NCBI GenBank assembly: GCA_934149155.1
Contig: CAKPDZ010000067.1
Coordinates: 1-5,265 of the forward strand
Origin: an uncultured Clostridia bacterium
GTDB lineage: Bacteria > Bacillota > Clostridia > TANB77 > CAG-508
DNA: 5,265 nucleotides
Reading direction: 5' to 3'
In this document: positions 1-3,189 of the stretch, in pieces
Layout: each line of letters opens with the position of its first letter
Position numbering within the stretch: the stretch's first letter is position 1
Translations under genes and position numbers: made by a program
The notes under the pieces: generated by a model
The model's database searches: none
The model's input: only the letters and a program-made list of their open reading frames with translations
What the model was told of the DNA's origin: nothing

Positions 1-30
1 AATACTTTAACATTCGCAGATTTCTAATAT

Positions 31-75
31 TGGCTGGGGCACTGTGATTCGAACACAGGAATGTCGGAGTCAGAG
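31..75. other. Prophage attachment site (att) in tRNA-Gln(CUG)
   Basis: Tyrosine-recombinase phages often integrate into the 3' part of tRNA genes and duplicate the segment from the anticodon loop to the CCA end. Here such a segment, without its 5' half, ends a phage late region that points toward it. The match to a normal tRNA-Gln stops at the anticodon loop, so the shared core is probably within 31-75. By this reading bases 1-30 are host DNA and the intact tRNA lies at the far prophage end beside the integrase. The exact crossover and core length cannot be set without the other junction. Confidence 0.75.
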
Positions 76-80
76 TCAAA
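31..80 (-). tRNA. 3' fragment of tRNA-Gln(CUG), 5' half missing
   Basis: Read on the minus strand, this has the 3' half of a tRNA: anticodon loop CTCTGAC (69-75) with anticodon CTG, 3' anticodon stem TCCGA (64-68), a 5-base variable loop, and a perfect 5-bp T arm (54-58 with 42-46) around TTCGAAT. It ends with the 3' acceptor strand TGCCCCA (35-41), discriminator G (34) and encoded CCA (31-33). A72 and G73 are typical of tRNA-Gln, which usually has a U1-A72 pair. Upstream, bases 76-80 pair only partly with the anticodon stem. No D arm or 5' acceptor strand (TGGGGCA) follows in the next 100 bases. It therefore cannot be a working tRNA and is best read as the piece left when an element inserted into the gene. 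Confidence 0.88.
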
Positions 81-158
81 ATATATTATTTTCTAAGGTT
101 TTCTATTTTGTACTGAAATGCCTTGTTTTCAATACTTCACAGTCATTTTTATTTGCTA

Positions 159-177
159 TATCTTTCTTTATCTTTCT
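159..177. repeat. Tandem 9-bp direct repeats near att, 10-bp period
   Basis: TATCTTTCT occurs at 159-167 and again at 169-177. The 10-bp period, close to one helical turn, and the position 80-100 bases inside the attachment site suggest protein binding to one face of the DNA, for example by an excisionase or integrase arm-binding domain. The motif is simple and T-rich, so chance is a real alternative. Confidence 0.35.
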
Positions 178-194
178 AAATTATTCTAAGATGA

Positions 195-214
195 TGGACA
201 AGTTTTGGACAAGT
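195..214. repeat. Paired 9-bp direct repeats, possible integrase arm sites
   Basis: TGGACAAGT occurs at 195-203 and 206-214, an 11-bp period. The sequence is more complex than its T-rich surroundings. It lies in the non-coding 81-219 stretch, 120-140 bases inside the att core, where arm-type integrase sites are expected. The second copy ends just before the stop codon of the 45-residue gene. No clear terminator or other gene is seen in 81-219. Confidence 0.45.
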
Positions 215-219
215 AAACA

Positions 220-357
220 TCACCCATTAATTATGCTATTTACAATCTTAATTCTGCACTTATTATACACTTTCTCAAATGTTTTTGCAAACAATTTTAC
301 TACAATCCTTTCTTTCCAGTTTAGTCCTTTCATTAGTTCATCTTTTACTACATTCAT
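220..357 (-). CDS. Small basic protein of unknown function (45 aa)
   Basis: The ATG at 357 is preceded by the strong ribosome site AAAGGAG (365-371) with a 7-base spacer, and the frame runs to TGA at 220-222. The product begins MNVVKDELMKGLNWKERIVV and carries 10 Lys/Arg against 4 Asp/Glu. Its second half alternates basic and hydrophobic residues (KLFAKTFEKVY, then IKIVNSIING), which suggests amphipathic helices. There is no signal peptide and one cysteine, Cys34. I do not recognise a characterised family. It is the last gene before the attachment site and seems to have its own promoter, because a terminator closes the repressor gene upstream. That promoter region carries one of two identical 17-bp palindromic sites, so repression by the neighbouring HTH protein is plausible. 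Membrane association or DNA binding would both fit the composition, but neither is shown. Confidence 0.72.
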   Translation of the reverse strand: MNVVKDELMKGLNWKERIVVKLFAKTFEKVYNKCRIKIVNSIING

Positions 358-387
358 ACTACCGCTCCTTTCGAATATGGTGTATAA

Positions 388-435
388 ATATAACCAAGTC
401 CATCCACTATGGTGGAAACTTTATGAAAGTGTCAA
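388..435 (-). promoter_or_regulatory. Probable promoter of the 45-aa gene
   Basis: A perfect -35 box TTGACA lies at 430-435. At 18-bp spacing is CATAGT (406-411), a four-of-six match to TATAAT that falls inside the palindromic site 403-416. A second -10 candidate, TTATAT (388-393), lies further down but has only a weak -35. In the first reading a protein bound to the palindrome would cover the -10 box and block transcription. The promoter follows directly after the terminator of the upstream gene. Confidence 0.5.
402..418. repeat. 17-bp operator-like near-palindrome, copy 1
   Basis: This copy is identical to 723-739. Its core TCCACTATGGTGGA (403-416) is a near-perfect palindrome, with 5-bp arms TCCAC/GTGGA and one mismatch next to the centre. 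A core of about 14 bp with dyad symmetry is typical of operators for small Cro/CI-type dimers. It lies in the promoter region of the 45-residue gene. Confidence 0.6.
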
Positions 436-446
436 TTTTATATATG

Positions 447-480
447 AAAAAAATAAAATAGTACTTTTTAGGGTACTATT
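447..480 (-). terminator. Rho-independent terminator of the HTH gene
   Basis: A perfect 8-bp stem (473-480 with 457-464, AATAGTAC/GTACTATT in the transcript) closes an 8-base loop and is followed by TTATTTTTTT. The stop codon of the HTH gene (468-470) falls in the loop, so the hairpin overlaps the gene end. It separates the HTH gene from the 45-residue gene. Confidence 0.8.
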
Positions 481-669
481 CTATATAATTCTTCTAGATC
501 TATATTTAATGCTTGTGATATTATTATCATATTACTAAAAGACGGTTCTTTCTCATTTCGTTCTATATAATTCAAATGTGAGCTTGATATACCTGTTATT
601 TTTGATAACTTTTCTAGACTATATCCGCTTTTTACTTCTAACTTCTTTCAACAATATTTCTATTCTCAT
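468..669 (-). CDS. XRE/Cro-type HTH repressor, interrupted by a +1 frameshift
   Basis: The ATG at 667-669 follows the ribosome site AAAGGTGG (674-681). The first frame gives MRIEILLKEVRSKK, then CGG ATA and a TAG at 619-621. Skipping the C at 627 opens a second frame that runs to TAA at 468-470. The joined product is about 66 residues, which is normal for a single-domain XRE/Cro protein. It reads GYSLEKLSKITGISSSHLN and then YIERNEKEPSF, with helix 2 near residues 17-24, the turn TGIS at 25-28 and the recognition helix near 29-37. Such proteins bind operator DNA as dimers and often repress their own promoter. A palindromic site over the -35 region of this gene fits that role. The break may be a real mutation, a recoding site or a sequence error. 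Removing one A from the neighbouring A5 tract would also restore the frame. Family assignment of the joined product is firm, but whether full-length protein is made is not known. Confidence 0.8.
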
Positions 670-689
670 TTTTCCACCTTTTAGCTTTA

Positions 690-717
690 GTATGCTCTAC
701 TTACTCTTATAGCATAC
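690..717. repeat. Inverted repeat over the HTH promoter -10
   Basis: The arms GTATGCT (690-696) and AGCATAC (711-717) are perfect 7-bp inverted repeats with a 14-base spacer. The right arm overlaps the extended -10 element and the left arm lies just downstream of the expected transcription start. It could be a second operator or a hairpin in the DNA. It is unrelated in sequence to the 17-bp palindrome. Confidence 0.4.
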
Positions 718-734
718 ATTTTATCCACTATGGT
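706..734 (-). promoter_or_regulatory. Extended -10 promoter of the HTH gene
   Basis: On the minus strand TGCTATAAG gives a TGn-extended -10 box (706-711, TATAAG, with TG at 713-714). The -35 position at 17-bp spacing (729-734, ACCATA) is poor, as is common for extended -10 promoters. It falls in the middle of the 17-bp palindrome, so a repressor on that site would block RNA polymerase. The leader to the start codon would be about 30 bases. Confidence 0.55.
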
Positions 735-739
735 GGAAA
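723..739. repeat. 17-bp operator-like near-palindrome, copy 2
   Basis: This copy is identical over 17 bases to 402-418 and 321 bp away from it. Its core is 724-737. It covers the -35 position of the HTH gene promoter. Placement in front of the repressor-like gene itself suggests autoregulation. No third full copy is visible in the window. Confidence 0.6.
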
Positions 740-753
740 TGTAATATTTTCCT

Positions 754-784
754 GCTAAAAAGAAGTCTATTCGACTTCTTTAGC
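754..784 (-). terminator. Hairpin terminator at the end of the 58-aa gene
   Basis: The inner stem AAGAAGTC/GACTTCTT (760-767 with 773-780) has a 5-base loop, and an outer GCTA/TAGC pairing (754-757 with 781-784) adds length across a 2-base bulge. The stop codon of the 58-residue gene (767-769) is inside the hairpin. On the minus strand only a short T run follows, so termination may be partial. The next gene has its own promoter just downstream. Confidence 0.6.
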
Positions 785-943
785 TTGTACTATTATTTTA
801 TTAAAATCATCTGTTTGCGATATGTACTTTAAACTTACTGTTGATAATAGCAAATAATTCTTTAATAATTTCTTATATTCTTCTTCTGTTTTTATATCTA
901 ACATCTTTATCATGTGTAGAGACTTCAAATAGTTTTTTTTCAT
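767..943 (-). CDS. Small phage protein of unknown function (58 aa)
   Basis: I place the start at the ATG at 941-943 because AGGAG (953-957) lies 9 bases before it. An in-frame ATG at 950-952 abuts that ribosome site and is unlikely to be used. The product begins MKKNYLKSLHMIKMLDIKTE and later contains YISQTDDFNKIIVQAKEV. It is charged and should be mostly helical (EEEYKKLLKNYLLLSTVSLKY is its middle part), with no membrane span or signal peptide. I do not recognise a characterised family. A strong promoter lies directly upstream, after the terminator of the lysis operon, and a hairpin overlaps its stop. It is therefore a self-contained unit, as expected for a gene expressed from the prophage apart from the late operon. 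The next gene downstream is the HTH repressor-like gene. Confidence 0.72.
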   Translation of the reverse strand: MKKNYLKSLHMIKMLDIKTEEEYKKLLKNYLLLSTVSLKYISQTDDFNKIIVQAKEVE

Positions 944-965
944 ATTTACCATCTCCTTTTTTTAT

Positions 966-994
966 ATTATAGCATATTTATGTTGAGTTGTCTG
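966..994 (-). promoter_or_regulatory. Strong extended -10 promoter of the 58-aa gene
   Basis: A perfect TATAAT (966-971) is preceded by TG at 973-974 (TGCTATAAT). At 17-bp spacing is the -35 box CAGACA (989-994), a four-of-six match to TTGACA. Transcription should begin near 959, only a few bases before the ribosome site. This is the best promoter in the window and would be active with the normal vegetative sigma factor, so the 58-residue gene is probably expressed in the lysogen. Confidence 0.75.
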
Positions 995-1127
995 TCGAAA
1001 TTTGTCATTTTGAATATAATACTTTTTTATTGGAAAATAGCCTAAAAGCAAGCTTTTCAAAATCGTTTTTAAAGGATTTTCATTTTTAACTAATATAGTT
1101 TTATACCTCGATTTTGACTGTAAAACG

Positions 1128-1166
1128 AAAAAAAGAGGTAAGTTGAAAATAATCAACCTACCTCTT
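1128..1166 (-). terminator. Rho-independent terminator of the late/lysis operon
   Basis: In the minus transcript a 14-bp stem forms (1153-1166 with 1133-1146, one G-U pair), with a 6-base loop, followed by seven Ts (1128-1134, partly in the stem foot). It starts four bases after the endolysin stop codon. The stretch from here to the promoter at 994 has no supported gene. Its only structure is a small AAAAGC/GCTTTT inverted repeat at 1044-1057. Confidence 0.9.
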
Positions 1167-1169
1167 CTT

Positions 1170-2684
1170 TTATTTATAATTATTAATACTAATATAAGCT
1201 ATTCTGCCAGTTTGATTCACTTTTACTTTATCTGTATGTGAATTTATATTTTGTAAAATTGTTACTGTAGTATTTGCTTTATATTGATATTTTTTACCAC
1301 TAAAATTTGATTTTGAGTATAATGTACATTTTTTTGTTTTTCTGGTTGTACTTTTGTTTTTTGAAATTGTTATATTTGCATAATTGCTATTGTTAATATA
1401 TAAGACTCTCCCTGTTGCATTAACTCTAATTTTATCTACAGTTGTACTTATGTTTTGTAGTATTGTTATAGTTGTATTTGCTTTATAATTGTATTTATAG
1501 CCAGTTAAATTCGAATTACTGTATAAGATACTAGATCTAATTAACTTCTTTGTTGAACCGACTGTTTGATTAATTACTGATTGATTAATATCTTTACTTG
1601 TGTATGCTAAAGATATCCAACCTCTATCTGTTTTTCCAAATCCATTTGATTCTGCTAATATAGTTACTATTGAACCTTTTGCATATCCTCCAACTCTAGC
1701 ATAAGAGATATTTGCTCCAGCTCTTATGTTTAATCCACTATTTGCTGTTATTTTGACTTGATAATTTACTGTATTTACATCTGATGTTACATTATCTGTT
1801 GTAACTGGTGTAGTAGTATTTTCTTTTGTATCAGTTTTATCATTTTTGAAACAGAAGAATTTTTTATAATTAGCATATGTTCTAAAATCTTCTATTGACA
1901 CATATACAGTATTACCTTTTACTGTTGCTTTTCCTCTACGAGTATTAACATCAAATTTTCCATTATAAAGATATGGATCATATATTTTTACATAATCTCC
2001 TTCTATCCCTATTAAAACAATAAAATGTCCTCCGTATGTAAATAATCCTTGATTGCAACTTGTTATTATATAATGATTGTCTTTTAATTTTGATATTGCA
2101 TCATCTAATTTATAACATTCACTATAATCAATGTCAAATACATCAGCAGTCCACTTAAAAGCAGACCAATATGTTCCTTGACTTGCTGAACGATAACCAT
2201 ATTGTGTATATAAGTTCGCCATCTGGTCTGGAGTTATATTTCCTTTAATAGAACTTACCACCATTGCAGAACTTGTTGGACCGCATCCTGACGTTCCTAT
2301 TGTTTGTGAACTATCATTAACGCTAGAATACATAGTATAACGCCATCTGTTATCAAGCTGTGAATAGTATGTTAATCCAGCATAATCTCCAAGCTGAATG
2401 TTTGGTGTTTTTTCTGCTCCTTCATAAGCAACTTGTCCTTGTTCCTCGAATCCTTCTGCTTCTGTTTCTTGAACTTCTAGTGACTGCTCATCATTCTCTG
2501 TTAATTTAGGTATTTCCGTGCTAGATTTATTTTCTATATAATTTATCACTTCATTCACAGCACTATTTATGATTTCATCTTCTGATTTATCTTTGTTAAC
2601 ATTATAAAATCCAAAACCACCCAGCATACCTATTAATATAGAAACAATTATTAATAGTATATTCTTATTTCGTTTTTCTTTCAT
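1170..2684 (-). CDS. Membrane-anchored C39-family peptidase with SH3 repeats, probable endolysin
   Basis: The 504-residue product is likely the cell-wall hydrolase that releases phage by cutting peptidoglycan peptides. The start at 2684 follows AGGAGG (2691-2696). Residues 8-28 form a hydrophobic segment after a basic N-terminus, without an obvious cleavage site, so it looks like a signal anchor. An acidic linker spans about 33-100. The peptidase C39-like domain covers about 104-275, with GTSGCGPTS holding Cys134, GGHFIVLIG holding His220 and IYDPY holding Asp236, a complete catalytic triad. After a Thr/Asn-rich linker comes an SH3 domain (about 307-365, with GLNIRAG). Two related repeats of about 53 residues then end the protein (384-436 and 452-504). 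They probably bind the wall. The gene follows the XhlA-like gene and ends at the operon terminator, which fits a lysis role. A prophage-encoded surface or secreted wall enzyme is the alternative, since the anchor is unusual for Gram-positive endolysins that depend on a holin. Confidence 0.85.
   Translation of the reverse strand: MKEKRNKNILLIIVSILIGMLGGFGFYNVNKDKSEDEIINSAVNEVINYIENKSSTEIPKLTENDEQSLEVQETEAEGFEEQGQVAYEGAEKTPNIQLGDYAGLTYYSQLDNRWRYTMYSSVNDSSQTIGTSGCGPTSSAMVVSSIKGNITPDQMANLYTQYGYRSASQGTYWSAFKWTADVFDIDYSECYKLDDAISKLKDNHYIITSCNQGLFTYGGHFIVLIGIEGDYVKIYDPYLYNGKFDVNTRRGKATVKGNTVYVSIEDFRTYANYKKFFCFKNDKTDTKENTTTPVTTDNVTSDVNTVNYQVKITANSGLNIRAGANISYARVGGYAKGSIVTILAESNGFGKTDRGWISLAYTSKDINQSVINQTVGSTKKLIRSSILYSNSNLTGYKYNYKANTTITILQNISTTVDKIRVNATGRVLYINNSNYANITISKNKSTTRKTKKCTLYSKSNFSGKKYQYKANTTVTILQNINSHTDKVKVNQTGRIAYISINNYK
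1173..1331 (-). repeat. Endolysin C-terminal wall-binding repeat, copy 2
   Basis: It encodes residues 452-504 of the peptidase. It shares the pattern LYSxSNxxGxKYxYKANTTxTILQNI and the ending TDKVKVNQTGRIAYI with the copy at 1377-1535. The DNA copies have diverged, so this is an old internal duplication. Confidence 0.7.
1377..1535 (-). repeat. Endolysin C-terminal wall-binding repeat, copy 1
   Basis: It encodes residues 384-436, with LYSNSNLTGYKYNYKANTT and then VDKIRVNATGRVLYI. It follows the typical SH3 domain directly and is probably a divergent SH3-like fold that binds wall polymer. The ligand cannot be told from sequence. Confidence 0.65.
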
Positions 2685-2697
2685 ATCTATCCTCCTT

Positions 2698-2986
2698 CTA
2701 TTTTAATCCCAATTTAAAAAGAGCAAATGCTAGTATTGCATAGAATAAATAATCAATTAATTTATCCCATTTCATACCGTTTTTGCTCTTTGCTTTTTTG
2801 AATGTCTTCTTTAATTTCTGAAACATTATTTTCTACATTTTCCATTCTATAATCCATTTTTTCCATTATAGAATATGTTTTTTCAAGATTGTCTATTCTA
2901 GCAGTATGCTCATCTAAACGCTTGGTATTTGATTTTTCTCTTTCTTCTAAGTGAGATATTTTTTCTATGATGTTTACATCTTGCAT
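2698..2986 (-). CDS. XhlA-like lysis protein, split between two reading frames
   Basis: Frame one starts at ATG 2986 after AAGGAG and encodes 74 residues: a charged coiled coil (ISHLEEREKSNTKRLDEHTA onward), then an off-pattern tail RYEMG and TAA at 2762-2764. XhlA-family proteins carry a C-terminal membrane helix, which frame one lacks. That helix lies in the next frame as MKWDKLIDYLFYAILAFALF and KLGLK, ending at TAG 2698-2700. Skipping the C of the CGG codon (2779) joins Lys69 to GGT and gives a 95-residue protein reading EQK-GMKWDKLID, the normal XhlA layout. In this family the coiled coil is cytoplasmic and the helix anchors it; XhlA works with a holin in lysis. Alternatively the ATG at 2773-2775 starts a separate 25-residue membrane peptide, translated by coupling because it lies inside the end of frame one. 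A one-base change in the A5 tract would also explain the break. No separate holin is visible in the window. Confidence 0.82.
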
Positions 2987-3189
2987 TATTCTTCTCCTTC
3001 TGCTACTTCTGTAGCTTCTATATTTTCAACTGGTTCTGTATATGTATCTTCAACTAGCAATGTTAGTTCGCTGTATTCTTCATCACTTATTTTACTCATT
3101 GCATAAAATACATTTAATTTGTTCTCTATGTCTGTTTTTTCTTTGTAGTATTTTTTAACTATTAATTTCTTTAATAATTCTACTATCAT
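2986..3189 (-). CDS. XkdX-like small tail protein
   Basis: This is a 67-residue protein that begins MIVELLKKLIVKKYYKEKTD and contains KISDEEYSELTLLVED. A short basic start, a KYY/YK segment and an ISDEEY-type motif fit XkdX-like phage proteins, which lie between the last tail gene and the lysis genes. The molecular role of the family is unsettled. The C-terminus is acidic (EATEVAEGEE). Its ATG directly follows the tail-gene stop (TAAATG), and its own stop overlaps the next ATG by one base (TAATG), so translation is coupled on both sides. The family link is by pattern and position only. Confidence 0.7.
   Translation of the reverse strand: MIVELLKKLIVKKYYKEKTDIENKLNVFYAMSKISDEEYSELTLLVEDTYTEPVENIEATEVAEGEE

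Noticed and set aside
44..538. Plus-strand open frame of 164 codons, hydrophobic
   Set aside because: It begins inside the tRNA fragment, has no ribosome site, and lies antisense to two better-supported minus-strand genes and a terminator. T-rich strands often give false hydrophobic frames. The shorter plus frame at 279-461 fails for the same reasons.
619..633. Classic -1 slippery heptamer at the HTH break
   Set aside because: The gene needs a +1 (or -2) shift, and the in-frame heptamer would be T AAA AAG, which does not allow P-site re-pairing. At the XhlA-like site a -1 shift leads straight to a TGA.
402..739. CRISPR-like or transposon terminal repeats
   Set aside because: There are only two direct copies, 321 bp apart with genes between them. 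They are not inverted ends, and there are no regular spacers and no transposase.
944..952. Upstream ATG of the 58-aa gene
   Set aside because: It abuts the AGGAG sequence, leaving no spacer. The ATG at 941-943 has a 9-base spacer.
962..1156. Minus-strand open frame of 64 codons
   Set aside because: Its ATG is inside the late-operon terminator hairpin, there is no ribosome site, and its end runs over the -35 and -10 boxes of the next gene.
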